This document shows, one piece after another, positions 28,577 through 37,368 of a stretch of DNA of 64,000 bases. The position numbers were made by a program, and so were the translations under genes. The DNA comes from Flavobacterium psychraerolatum (GTDB lineage: Bacteria; Bacteroidota; Bacteroidia; Flavobacteriales; Flavobacteriaceae): contig NZ_JAOQMX010000013.1 in assembly GCF_025960985.1 (NCBI RefSeq), forward strand, positions 22,925 to 86,924. The letters run 5' to 3'. Every line of letters begins with the position of its first letter. Position 1 is the stretch's first letter. Under the pieces are notes generated by a model. It was not told where the DNA came from. It saw only the letters and a list, made by a program, of their open reading frames with translations, and did no database searches.

Positions 28577-30709
28577 ATGATTCCACAATTATTTGTAGAA
28601 ACCATCGATTTAGGTGATGGAAGAAACATCACAATCGAGACAGGACGTTTGGCTAAACAAGCTGACGGATCTGTAGTAATTAGAATAGGAAAAACTGTAA
28701 TCTTAGGAACAGTAGTATCATCAAGAAAAGCAAGTCCTGGTATTGACTTTTTACCATTAACGGTAGATTACCGCGAAAAATTTGCTGCCGCTGGACGTTT
28801 CCCTGGAGGTTTCTTCAAAAGAGAAGCAAGACCAAGTGATAGCGAAGTATTGACAATGAGACTAGTTGACCGTGTATTGCGTCCACTTTTCCCATCAGAC
28901 TATCATGCAGAAGTACAGGTTATGATTCAGTTGATGTCTTATGACGAAGATGTTATGCCAGATGCATTAGCAGGTTTAGCAGCATCAGCAGCATTGGCTT
29001 TATCTGACATTCCTTTCGAAACATTAATCTCTGAAGCTAGAGTTGGTCGTATTGATGGAAAATTCATTATCAACCCAAGCCGTGCACAATTAGACTTATC
29101 TGACATCGATATGATGATTGGAGCTTCTATGGATTCTATTGCAATGGTAGAAGGAGAGATGAAAGAAATCTCAGAAGCTGAAATGTTAGAAGCAATTAAA
29201 TTTGCTCACGAACATATCAAGAACCAAATTTCGGCTCAATTGCGTTTGCAAGCAGCTTTTGGTAAAAAAGAAGTACGTACTTACGAAACTGAAAGAACAG
29301 ATGATGCCATTTACGCTAAAGTAAAAGCAGCATCTTACGATAAAATCTATGCTATTGCAAGCAAAGGTTCTTCAAAACAAGAACGTACAGCTGCATTTGC
29401 AGAGGTGAAAGAAGAAGTAAAAGCATTGTTTACAGAAGAAGAATTAGCAGAAAATGGCGATTTAGTTTCTAAATACTTTTACAAAACAAACAAAGAAGCA
29501 GTTCGTAACGTAACCCTAGATTTAGGAACACGTTTGGACGGTAGAAAAACTACAGAAATCAGACCTATCTGGTGTGAAATTGATTATTTACCATCTGTAC
29601 ACGGATCGGCTTTGTTTACACGTGGAGAAACTCAAGCATTGGCAACAGCAACTTTAGGAACTTCTAGAGAGGCAAACCAAATTGACTCTCCATCACAACA
29701 AGGTGAAGAGAAATTCTACTTGCACTATAACTTCCCTCCTTTCTCTACAGGTGAAGCTCGTCCGTTGAGAGGAACTTCAAGAAGAGAAGTAGGTCACGGA
29801 AACTTGGCGCAAAGAGCGTTAAAAAACATGATTCCTGCAGATTGTCCTTATACAATTCGTGTGGTATCTGAAGTATTAGAATCGAATGGATCTTCTTCTA
29901 TGGCAACTGTTTGTGCTGGAACTCTATCTTTGATGGATGCTGGTATTCAAATGATTCGTCCAGTTTCTGGAATCGCTATGGGATTAATTACTGACGGTGA
30001 TCGTTACGCTGTATTGTCTGATATTTTGGGTGACGAAGATCACTTGGGAGACATGGACTTTAAAGTAACTGGAACTTCAGTTGGTATCACAGCTTGTCAA
30101 ATGGACATCAAAATTGACGGTTTGAAATACGAGATTATGGAAGCTGCTTTGGCTCAAGCTAGAGACGGTCGTTTGCATATCCTTGGAAAACTAATCGAAA
30201 CTTTAGCTTCTCCAAAAGAAGATGTTAAAGCTTACGCTCCAAAAATCATTACAAGAAGAATTCCTAATGCTTTCATCGGAGCCTTAATCGGACCTGGTGG
30301 AAAAGTAATTCAAGAATTACAAAAAACTACTGGAACAACTATCGTTATCAATGAAGATCCTACTACTGAAGAAGGAGTTATTGAAATCTTAGGTACAGAT
30401 CCTGCTGGAATTGAAGCGGTATTGGCTAAAATTAAGTCTATCACTTTCAAACCAAAAATGAACGAGACTTATGATGTGAAAGTAATCAAAATGCTAGATT
30501 TTGGTGCTGTCGTTGAATATCTTGATGCTCCAGGAAACGAAGTTTTATTGCACGTATCTGAGTTAGCTTGGGAACGCACAGAAAACGTTACTGACGTAGT
30601 TAATATGGGAGATACTTTCCAAATTAAATACTTAGGTATGGATCCAAAAACTAGAAAAGAAAAAGTTTCTAGAAAAGCACTTTTACCAAGACCTCCACGT
30701 GAGTCATAA
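28577..30709 (+). CDS. pnp: polyribonucleotide nucleotidyltransferase (PNPase)
   Basis: 710 residues. Two RNase PH domains (first: [33 protein letters not shown]; second: [40 protein letters not shown]), then a KH domain ([17 protein letters not shown]) and an S1 domain ([18 protein letters not shown]). It degrades RNA 3' to 5' by phosphorolysis. Full length. Promoter not clear; co-transcription with rpsO through the hairpin is possible. Confidence 0.97.
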   Translation: MIPQLFVETIDLGDGRNITIETGRLAKQADGSVVIRIGKTVILGTVVSSRKASPGIDFLPLTVDYREKFAAAGRFPGGFFKREARPSDSEVLTMRLVDRVLRPLFPSDYHAEVQVMIQLMSYDEDVMPDALAGLAASAALALSDIPFETLISEARVGRIDGKFIINPSRAQLDLSDIDMMIGASMDSIAMVEGEMKEISEAEMLEAIKFAHEHIKNQISAQLRLQAAFGKKEVRTYETERTDDAIYAKVKAASYDKIYAIASKGSSKQERTAAFAEVKEEVKALFTEEELAENGDLVSKYFYKTNKEAVRNVTLDLGTRLDGRKTTEIRPIWCEIDYLPSVHGSALFTRGETQALATATLGTSREANQIDSPSQQGEEKFYLHYNFPPFSTGEARPLRGTSRREVGHGNLAQRALKNMIPADCPYTIRVVSEVLESNGSSSMATVCAGTLSLMDAGIQMIRPVSGIAMGLITDGDRYAVLSDILGDEDHLGDMDFKVTGTSVGITACQMDIKIDGLKYEIMEAALAQARDGRLHILGKLIETLASPKEDVKAYAPKIITRRIPNAFIGALIGPGGKVIQELQKTTGTTIVINEDPTTEEGVIEILGTDPAGIEAVLAKIKSITFKPKMNETYDVKVIKMLDFGAVVEYLDAPGNEVLLHVSELAWERTENVTDVVNMGDTFQIKYLGMDPKTRKEKVSRKALLPRPPRES

Positions 30710-30749
30710 TTAGAGTAATCAGATCTTAGTTTACTAAAGGTTTATTTAT

Positions 30750-30786
30750 AAAAAATCCCGTTTCATTCATTTGAGACGGGATTTTT
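30750..30786 (+). terminator. pnp terminator
   Basis: AAAAATCCCGT ... ACGGGATTTTT stem with additional pairs, then T-rich sequence; 40 bp after the pnp stop. Confidence 0.88.
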
Positions 30787-30795
30787 GTTTTATCA

Positions 30796-30910
30796 GGGCA
30801 TGCCGCCAGCAAACATAAGGGGCTTATTCTTATGAGTACTATAAGCCCCTTATCTTTACTGCCGTCGGGCTATACGCGCTACTTCGGTAGCTAGCTCCTA
30901 TCCCTCATGC
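30796..30910 (-). repeat. dispersed structured element, copy D
   Basis: On the minus strand: outer stem GCATG (30910-30906) / CATGC (30803-30799), blocks AGGGATAGGAG and ATAGCCCGAC, and an inner hairpin GCTAC-CGAA-GTAGC (30891-30878). A long extra hairpin with perfect 13-bp arms (ATAAGGGGCTTAT) takes the place of the short hairpin of other copies. It lies at the left edge of the defence island, opposite in orientation to copy B at the right edge. Confidence 0.78.
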
Positions 30911-30944
30911 GGATTTGTGTTTGATACAAAACATTCTAAACAAA

Positions 30945-30970
30945 AAAACCCAGAGCAAAGTCTGGGTTTA
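30945..30970 (-). terminator. hairpin AAACCCAGA/TCTGGGTTT downstream of the Abi gene
   Basis: Stem AAACCCAGA and TCTGGGTTT around a 6-nt loop with a T run on the minus strand. The same hairpin recurs at 32083-32106 and in changed form at 37044-37069. Confidence 0.75.
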
Positions 30971-31083
30971 TATTATTTTTTTAGAGTGCAGCACTAATGC
31001 AAAGAATAGCAGGGCACTTATTATATTGCAAAGATACAAAGAAATGCCAATTTAATTTAAAATAAATCAAAAATAAAATTAAC

Positions 31084-31953
31084 TCAAAACTTAAAACCAA
31101 TTTTATTTTCAATAATTCCTTTAATAATTTCATTTTCAGAGTGTTTATTAAATAGCTGATTCAAATCTCTATCCAGATCATTTGCCCTTTCATTAGATAC
31201 CGATTTCAAAATGAAAGAAATTATTTTTATAGCAGAGTCCAAAGAGTGCCTATTGTTATTATTAAAGCTAATATTTGGTAATGAAGCAATCCCTTTGGGA
31301 GTTTTAAAATCAAACAATACACCACCATGTGCACAAGTATTCCTCACATAGACAATTGTATCAAATAGATTAATAAACTTTGACAAATTCAAAATACCAT
31401 ACAAATTTGCGACCTTTACTTTCAACTCACCATCATTTAAAGATTTAAAAGTTTTAAGTACAGCCCCAAATGTAAAAAATTCTAATGTTTTCCATGCGGG
31501 AGCGTATAAATCATTGATATTATTTAAATGATGTAATTTGATTGTTTTGTTTGTTCTTTTAAAATCTTCATTATAGTACTTCCCAATGGTATTAATGTAC
31601 CGAATATCTATTACTCTAGGATTTATAAACCAAGTAGGCGAAGACTTGTACTTATTAGAAACATAATAAACTAGTTTGGTTCTAAAATTAATTTCTATTC
31701 TGTTCAAATATTTGAGCAGCAAATTTCTTAAATCCACATCTAAATAATATAAAGTTACAGCATTCGAAAATAATGTGCCATCTTTGAATATATGATCCGA
31801 ATTTATCTCAAAAGGATTCCAATAAAACCCTAACCTATAATAACCAATATCAAGCAAAATCTCCTTAACTTTTTCAATTTCTAAGTCCAAAACCATTCCA
31901 CGGTCCTGTAGCTTTAAAACCTGATCATCAACATTGGTCGCTATACCTGCCAT
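31084..31953 (-). CDS. Abi family protein (Abi_2 / AbiD-AbiF-like, HEPN motif)
   Basis: 289 residues, helical. Abi_2 features: KLQDRGMVLDLEIEKVKEIL at the N-terminus, IGYYRLGFYWNPFE, YLDVDLRNLLLKYLNRIEINFRTKLVYYVS, and the HEPN-type RNase motif R-N-T-C-A-H near residue 210 (VRNTCAHGG). Family members abort phage infection, probably by RNA cleavage. It is transcribed on its own toward a terminator. It has no obvious paired antitoxin but is adjacent to an XRE regulator and a type III RM pair. Phage defence is the likely role; the trigger is unknown. Confidence 0.87.
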   Translation of the reverse strand: MAGIATNVDDQVLKLQDRGMVLDLEIEKVKEILLDIGYYRLGFYWNPFEINSDHIFKDGTLFSNAVTLYYLDVDLRNLLLKYLNRIEINFRTKLVYYVSNKYKSSPTWFINPRVIDIRYINTIGKYYNEDFKRTNKTIKLHHLNNINDLYAPAWKTLEFFTFGAVLKTFKSLNDGELKVKVANLYGILNLSKFINLFDTIVYVRNTCAHGGVLFDFKTPKGIASLPNISFNNNNRHSLDSAIKIISFILKSVSNERANDLDRDLNQLFNKHSENEIIKGIIENKIGFKF

Positions 31954-32076
31954 TTTCTTTTTTTACAAAGTTTGCGTTTTTTAATAAGAATTAAAAGTCA
32001 AACTTATTCACAATAAAGTATAGTTTTGAACAACTCTGTCAATAGGTTAAATTATAAAAACATTTCAAACACAAGC

Positions 32077-32212
32077 AAAAAAAAACCAGAGCAAAGTCTG
32101 GGTTTATAGTGTTTTCTAGTTCAAAACTAAAAATCAAATATCGTTTTCTAAATCTATTTTCAATCCTTTGATTAATTCGGAGGGATCTATATTGAGAGCA
32201 TGAGCAATTTTA
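32077..32212. repeat. direct repeat flanking mod-res, left copy
   Basis: About 135 bp comprising the hairpin AAACC-AGA/TCTGGGTTT and the 3' end of the XRE regulator gene. It matches 37041-37177 closely, for example GAGCAAAGTCTGGGTTTATA and TATCGTTTTCTAAATCTATT, with scattered substitutions that increase to the right. Confidence 0.82.
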
Positions 32213-32421
32213 AAAAATAAATTCATTGTCATACCTTGGTTTTTATCAAAAATTAAACGCAAGGTTTTCTCATCACAACCTACTTTTTTGGCAAATTGAA
32301 GCTTATTCCCATTATGCTGTTCCATAAAGAGAATACGAATTCTTTCGGTAAGGGTTTCCTTTATTTTATCTAATTCGCTTTGCACATAGCAAATAAACCC
32401 AACACAACTAAAATATTTCAT
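32134..32421 (-). CDS. XRE-family helix-turn-helix regulator, probable controller of the RM system
   Basis: 95 residues from the ATG at 32421; a GTG at about 32385 is an alternative start. The Cro/C1-type HTH spans about 40-85: NKLQFAKKVGCDEKTLRLIF, then GMTMNLFFKIAHALNIDPSEL. It is divergent from mod across 56 bp that contain TTCGGA-N6-TCCGAA, a dyad suitable for its own binding. By position it would repress or time expression of the methyltransferase, as C proteins do. A decayed copy of its C-terminal end lies beyond res at 37095-37180. Confidence 0.82.
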   Translation of the reverse strand: MKYFSCVGFICYVQSELDKIKETLTERIRILFMEQHNGNKLQFAKKVGCDEKTLRLIFDKNQGMTMNLFFKIAHALNIDPSELIKGLKIDLENDI

Positions 32422-32428
32422 TTTAACG

Positions 32429-32459
32429 TTCGGAGTTTTGTCCGAAATATTTATATTTG
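32429..32459. promoter_or_regulatory. operator dyad and mod promoter
   Basis: TTCGGA (32429-32434) and TCCGAA (32441-32446) form a perfect dyad with a 6-bp spacer. TATATTTG at 32452-32459 is the mod -7 element, so the dyad lies where its -33 region would be. The mod ATG is at 32478. Confidence 0.62.
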
Positions 32460-32477
32460 AAGAAAATCAATAATAAA

Positions 32478-34136
32478 ATGCCCACATTACACTGGATCGG
32501 TAAAGACAAAATCATCAACCATCATCAAGATGTTCCTTACAAAGTCTTGAATCATCAATATGGTTTTTCAAACAAAGGAAAAACAGAAACACCAATCGAC
32601 TCAGGCAACCTCATCATTAATGGTGACAACCTCGAAGCCCTAAAATCATTATTACCCAAATACGAAGGAAAAGTAAATTGTATTTACATAGACCCACCAT
32701 ACAATACAGGAAACGAAGGTTGGGTTTATAATGACAACACCAATTCACCACAAATCAAGAAATGGCTAGGTAAAGTTGTAGGTAAAGAAAGTGAAGATTT
32801 AACGCGCCACGACAAATGGTTGTGTATGATGTACCCACGATTGAAATTACTTCACAAACTTTTGGCAAAAGACGGGGTGATTTTTATTTCTATTGATGAT
32901 CATGAGTTGTCACATCTTAAAATAATGATGGATGAAATATTTGGACCGTATAATTTTGTAGATTATTTCTGTTGGACAAAAACATCAACACCACCAAGTT
33001 TAGCTAATAAATCGAGGAAAACCGTAGAATATGTTTTATGTTTTGAAAAAAGAAAAACAAGCACAAAATATGTTGCTGAACTAGGAGACGGAGGAGACGC
33101 ACCTTTATTAAATTCTGGAAATCCTTTGGCAAAAATAAAATTTAGAAGCGAAGATGTCTTTTTTAAAATGTCTGATGTAACATTTCCTGCAGGTCAATAC
33201 GACAAGTGTTACCTTCATCAAAACATTACAATTAAGAATGGATATTCAAATATAGATTTTGAGCTGACAGGCACATTTAAATGGATCCAAAAAACTATAA
33301 ATTTAGAAATCTCACAAGGAACAACATTTGTAATAAAATCAGATAAATTTTCGATGCGTTTTCTAAGAACAACGGATAGTTATAAAGCCCCTACAAATCT
33401 TTTAAAAGAAAAATACTTCACAACAACTTTGGATAAGAAAAATGAAGGAATTGAAACTAATGAAGGTGCAAAAAAAGACTTAGAAAACATATTTGGTAAA
33501 TATATGTTTGACTATCCTAAACCTACTTCACTTGTTAGTTTCTTCATAAACTTAATAGAAAACCCAAACTCCATAATCCTAGACAGCTTTGCTGGCTCAG
33601 GCACAACAGCCCATGCCGTTTTAAACTTAAACAAACAAGATGGTGGCAACAGAAAATTCATTTTAATAGAAATGGAAAACTACGCAGAAACCATCACTGC
33701 CGAACGTGTTAAAAGAGTGATAAATGGCTATGGCGAAGACTCAAAAGCGGTTGAAGGAACAGGAGGTAATTTCGATTATTACACTTTAGGTGAACCCCTT
33801 TTTGACGACAACAATAATCTAAATGAAAACATACCAATCGAAAAAATCCAAGAATACGTTTGGTTCACAGAAACCCGCAGCGCATATTCCCCTCCATTGG
33901 AGGGGTGTCCGAAGGACGGGGTGGTTTTTCTTGGCAATCACAACGATACTGGCTATTATTTCATTTACGACAAAGATAATTTAACCACTCTAGACTACGA
34001 TTCTCTAGCAGCCTACGTACAACAAAAAGCAGAGCGCTACATCATTTACGCAGACAACTGTTTATTGCCCGAAACGTTTTTGCGAGAAAAAAATATAGAG
34101 TTCAAAAAAATACCAAGAGACATAACACGGTTTTAA
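32478..34136 (+). CDS. type III restriction-modification system DNA methyltransferase (Mod)
   Basis: The ATG at 32478 is chosen because the earlier TTG at 32457 is part of the -7 promoter element. 552 residues. Catalytic motif IV DPPYNTG (about residue 72) precedes motif I FAGSGTT (about 371), the beta-class order, and IDDHELSHLKIMMDEIFG is typical of type III Mod. The centre (about 170-350), where target recognition is expected, is distinctive. Mod methylates adenine in an asymmetric site and gives the Mod-Res complex its specificity. Near residues 470-482 the reading frame passes through a palindromic repeat (SPPLEGCPKDGV). Confidence 0.93.
   Translation: MPTLHWIGKDKIINHHQDVPYKVLNHQYGFSNKGKTETPIDSGNLIINGDNLEALKSLLPKYEGKVNCIYIDPPYNTGNEGWVYNDNTNSPQIKKWLGKVVGKESEDLTRHDKWLCMMYPRLKLLHKLLAKDGVIFISIDDHELSHLKIMMDEIFGPYNFVDYFCWTKTSTPPSLANKSRKTVEYVLCFEKRKTSTKYVAELGDGGDAPLLNSGNPLAKIKFRSEDVFFKMSDVTFPAGQYDKCYLHQNITIKNGYSNIDFELTGTFKWIQKTINLEISQGTTFVIKSDKFSMRFLRTTDSYKAPTNLLKEKYFTTTLDKKNEGIETNEGAKKDLENIFGKYMFDYPKPTSLVSFFINLIENPNSIILDSFAGSGTTAHAVLNLNKQDGGNRKFILIEMENYAETITAERVKRVINGYGEDSKAVEGTGGNFDYYTLGEPLFDDNNNLNENIPIEKIQEYVWFTETRSAYSPPLEGCPKDGVVFLGNHNDTGYYFIYDKDNLTTLDYDSLAAYVQQKAERYIIYADNCLLPETFLREKNIEFKKIPRDITRF
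33887..33923. repeat. palindromic repeat inserted in frame in mod
   Basis: CCCCTCCATTGGAGGGG hairpin (33889-33905) is followed by TGTCCGAAGGACGGGGTGG. It has the look of an intergenic palindrome of Flavobacteria but lies inside the mod reading frame, which it keeps open. Confidence 0.6.
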
Positions 34137-34141
34137 CGAGC

Positions 34142-34174
34142 AACCCTTTCAGGGTTTAAAACCCTGAAAGGGTT
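34142..34174. repeat. palindrome between mod and res
   Basis: AACCCTTTCAGGGT / ACCCTGAAAGGGTT, perfect 14-bp arms around a 5-nt loop, directly after the mod stop. It lacks a proper T run, so it may be a REP-like repeat and not a terminator. Confidence 0.75.
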
Positions 34175-34238
34175 AAAAAAACAAAATAAGAGTAAAAATC
34201 TTAAAGTCCTTGTGACTTTGTGGCAAATAAGTAAACCA

Positions 34239-36872
34239 ATGGAATTAAAAACCTACCAAAAACAAGTCATTGACGACTTAGAAAATTATTTTGAGTATTT
34301 ACAAAACCATAAAAAAGCCGATACGGCTTTCAATACGTTTTGGCAGGACAAAGTAGGCTATTATAATCCACTGACTGGCGAAGGAATGCGTCCGTACCAA
34401 AACACCGTACCAGGAGCAGTACATTTGAGTATAAAAGTTCCCACAGCAGGCGGAAAAACTTTTATAGCATGCAATGCGCTCAAAACCATTTTTGACGCCA
34501 TGCCAGATACTAAAACACGTGCTGTGGTTTGGCTTGTGCCTTGGAGTAACCTATTGGACCAAACCGTACGTAATCTTTCCAACCCTGAACATCCCTACTG
34601 CCAAAAACTAAATTCACTTTTCAACAATAGATTTCAAGTTTTTGAAAAACGAGACTTGTTACAAGGCGCAAGTTTCAATCCATCTTCAGTACAAGAACAA
34701 CTGAGCATTATGGTCATGAATTTTGCTTCGATACGAGCAAAAAACAAAGAAGACCGTAAAATAAACGAACAAAATTCGAACTTAGCCAACTTTCAAATAA
34801 ATGAAAACGACATACTTGAAGGAACCGAAAAAGAAGCTTTAATTAATGTTATTCGCAGTTTAAACCCCATTTTGGTAGTTGATGAAAGTCACAATGCCGA
34901 AAGTGATTTGAGTGTTGAAATGTTAAACAACCTCAACCCAAGTTTTATTCTAGATTTGACAGCAACGCCCAAACAAAATGCCAACATTGTAAGTTTGGTT
35001 TCAGCCATTGAACTCAAAAAAGAGCACATGGTCAAATTGCCCGTTATTGTATATAACCATCAAAATATTGAAAGTGTCATCGAAAGTGCCTTGCATTTAC
35101 AACACAAACTTGAAAACGAGGCTAAAATTTTGGAAAGCAATGGCGGAAAATACATTCGTCCAATTGTTTTGTTTCAAGCGCAATCAAAAGGAAAGGAAGA
35201 CAACACCACTTATGACAAACTAAAAGCACAACTCATTTCCATTGGGATTCCTGACGACCACATAAAAATTAAAACTGCCAACAAAGATGAATTGAAAGGA
35301 ATTGATTTGATGAGTCCTAATTGTCCTGTTCGCTATATCATTACAATCAACGCATTAAAAGAAGGTTGGGATTGCCCATTTGCTTACATACTTGCTTCAT
35401 TAGCCGACAAATCATCAGAAGTTGATGTAACTCAAATTTTAGGTCGTGTTTTGCGTCAACCTTATGTGATGAAACATGATAGTACCATGCTAAATTTGTC
35501 GTATGTAATTACCGCTTCGGCAAAATTTCAAAATACGTTACAAAACATCATCAAGGGACTACAACAATCTGGTTTTAGCGAAAAAGACTATCGAGATAAG
35601 GATATCATGCCTGAATTAATAAAAGAAGAAGCTCAACAGGAAACCTTAGATAACTTTCTTTTTCCAGAACAAAGCAAAAAAACTGCTGACATTGAAAACG
35701 GTTTTGATGCTGAAAAAATAGTATTCAACCCGGAACAGATAAGCGCAACAAACGCAAGTGTTTTTGAAATGGAAGAAATGGCAATCTCTCAAAATGAGCA
35801 ATTTCTAAAGCAAATTAAAAATCAAGACAATAGCGATTTCGCCTTAAAAACCTTTACAGAAGTGGGAATAAAAGTGAAACAATACAAAATGCGTGAAAAT
35901 GTAGCGCAACAAGCCCAAAAAATCATCCTACCAAAATTTGTAATTGAAACACCCAAAAACGAATTTTTGCTAATGGATGACGGAGCAACGGCATTACTGG
36001 ACAGAGTAAATCTTTTGAAAAATTTCAAACTATCAGACAAAGACATTCAAATTGCTTTTAAAAGCATTACATCTGATTTGTACAAAATAGACACCGAAGA
36101 AATAGGAAACGGCGAATATAAAATGTCTCCTTTTAAGATTGAAAACAATTCTGTTCAGGAGCAGATTACCAATTATATTTTGGCAAAACCCAAAGAAGGA
36201 CAAATCAAAGATTTAGTTCACTTTGTAGTGAAACAAATTGACAAAATGCCACCAATTGCACATACCGAAATTAAAAAGTATGTTACAAGAATTTTGGAAA
36301 ACATGTCGGCACAGGAATTAATAGACTTTAACCAATACAATTTATCGTATGCCGATTTGATTAAGAAAAAAATCAATGATTTGGCAGATACTTGTGCCGA
36401 GGAAGTTTTTAATGATTGGTTGGCTATAAACAAAATAAAAACAGAAACAGTTTGGAAATTTGAAACTGCTATCATACCATCTCGCATTGGAAACGATATT
36501 GGAAACTCCCTTTATGTTCATGAAGGAGATATGAATGGACTGGAACAGCAGTTCATTTTGGAGATTTCCAGTTTTTCGAATATTGCCTTTTGGCACCGTA
36601 ATTTGGGAAGAGGAAAAGGCTTTGCTTTGAATGGTTACAAATCCAATCATTATCCAGACTTTATATTAGTGACCAAAAATAACAAAGTGATTATAGTCGA
36701 AACCAAAGGTTCTGACAGAGACAACTCTGATAGTGCTGCCAAATTACGATTAGGTAAAGCATGGTCTACTGCCTCGGGTAGCAACTATGTGTATATGATG
36801 GTATTTGACAAGAATGCCATTGATGGTGCTTATAATCTAGAAAAAGCAATTTCCTTAATTCAGCAGATGTAA
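34239..36872 (+). CDS. type III restriction-modification system restriction subunit (Res)
   Basis: ATG at 34239 (MELKTYQKQVIDDLENYF); a GTG at 34212 is an alternative. 877 residues. Superfamily 2 helicase motor: Walker A VPTAGGKTFIA (about 67), motif II DESH (about 214), motif III DLTATPK, motif VI region QILGRVLRQP. C-terminal nuclease PD-(D/E)XK: PDFILVTKNNKVIIVETKG (about 806-824). Res translocates or diffuses on DNA with ATP hydrolysis and cuts when two Mod-bound unmethylated sites meet. It needs Mod, encoded 102 bp upstream past a palindrome. All key motifs are intact. Confidence 0.94.
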   Translation: MELKTYQKQVIDDLENYFEYLQNHKKADTAFNTFWQDKVGYYNPLTGEGMRPYQNTVPGAVHLSIKVPTAGGKTFIACNALKTIFDAMPDTKTRAVVWLVPWSNLLDQTVRNLSNPEHPYCQKLNSLFNNRFQVFEKRDLLQGASFNPSSVQEQLSIMVMNFASIRAKNKEDRKINEQNSNLANFQINENDILEGTEKEALINVIRSLNPILVVDESHNAESDLSVEMLNNLNPSFILDLTATPKQNANIVSLVSAIELKKEHMVKLPVIVYNHQNIESVIESALHLQHKLENEAKILESNGGKYIRPIVLFQAQSKGKEDNTTYDKLKAQLISIGIPDDHIKIKTANKDELKGIDLMSPNCPVRYIITINALKEGWDCPFAYILASLADKSSEVDVTQILGRVLRQPYVMKHDSTMLNLSYVITASAKFQNTLQNIIKGLQQSGFSEKDYRDKDIMPELIKEEAQQETLDNFLFPEQSKKTADIENGFDAEKIVFNPEQISATNASVFEMEEMAISQNEQFLKQIKNQDNSDFALKTFTEVGIKVKQYKMRENVAQQAQKIILPKFVIETPKNEFLLMDDGATALLDRVNLLKNFKLSDKDIQIAFKSITSDLYKIDTEEIGNGEYKMSPFKIENNSVQEQITNYILAKPKEGQIKDLVHFVVKQIDKMPPIAHTEIKKYVTRILENMSAQELIDFNQYNLSYADLIKKKINDLADTCAEEVFNDWLAINKIKTETVWKFETAIIPSRIGNDIGNSLYVHEGDMNGLEQQFILEISSFSNIAFWHRNLGRGKGFALNGYKSNHYPDFILVTKNNKVIIVETKGSDRDNSDSAAKLRLGKAWSTASGSNYVYMMVFDKNAIDGAYNLEKAISLIQQM

Positions 36873-37040
36873 AATTTAAATATATATACCAGTGAAAAAA
36901 GTTGTAAAAGGAGGCTGTTAGCGGTAAACCCCTTGAAAAACTGAAAATTGATGTGCAACTTTACTGAGACGCTTTCAGCGTGACAACTGTTTCGAGTATT
37001 GGTCGCCAAAAACCATGGCTAAACAGAATAGGGAAGAAAC

Positions 37041-37177
37041 AAAAAAACCTAGAGCAAAGTCTGGGTTTATAGTATTTTCTAGTTCAAAACAAAAAATAAA
37101 ATATCGTTTTCTAAATCTATTTTTAATCCTTTGATTAATTTGGAGGGATCAATTATTGACTGCAGATGCAATTTTAA
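37041..37177. repeat. direct repeat flanking mod-res, right copy
   Basis: Counterpart of 32077-32212, about 4.96 kb away in the same orientation. Identity is high over the hairpin and the last 25 or so codons of the regulator, then fades after GGAGGGATC. Confidence 0.82.
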
Positions 37178-37180
37178 TAT
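37095..37180 (-). pseudogene. remnant of an XRE regulator gene, 3' end only
   Basis: On the minus strand it encodes a run resembling the C-terminus of the protein at 32134-32421 (PSELIKGLKIDLENDI-like), but the stop codon is changed so that the frame runs on to a later stop. The HTH is absent; upstream sequence is unrelated apart from a weak match. A broken duplicate. Confidence 0.72.
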
Positions 37181-37187
37181 CAAAACC

Positions 37188-37270
37188 GCATTAGGGATAG
37201 AAGCGGTATCCTTTGATGAAATGAAATGGAATCAAAGATATAGCGGATAGCCCGACCGTAGGGAATGCCC
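37188..37270 (+). repeat. dispersed structured element, copy B
   Basis: Outer stem GCATT (37188-37192) / AATGC (37264-37268). Blocks AGGGATAGAAG and ATAGCCCGACCG. Inner stem CTTTGAT (37211-37217) / ATCAAAG (37231-37237). Confidence 0.8.
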
Positions 37271-37316
37271 AAATCATACGACGCAAATTTGAGAAAAATT
37301 GAACACAGACGAAATA

Positions 37317-37347
37317 AAAAAATCCCATTTCTCTCGAAACGGGATTC
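37317..37347 (-). terminator. terminator of the GIN-domain gene
   Basis: On the minus strand AATCCCGTTTC-GAGA-GAAATGGGATT is followed by a T run; 22 bp after the stop of the DUF2807 gene. Confidence 0.8.
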
Positions 37348-37368
37348 TAGTGTATTACATCTTACTGA

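Larger units (their letters stand above)
36873..37368. other. non-coding right edge of the defence island
   Basis: This stretch holds a small hairpin (ACGCTTTCAGCGT, near 36970), the right direct repeat with a decayed regulator fragment (37041-37177), structured element copy B (37188-37270) and a terminator (37317-37347). I see no intact gene. Confidence 0.7.

Noticed and set aside
31084..32421. Abi protein and XRE regulator as a toxin-antitoxin pair
   Set aside because: They are 180 bp apart with separate terminators, and the regulator has its own operator facing mod, so coupling to Abi is not supported.
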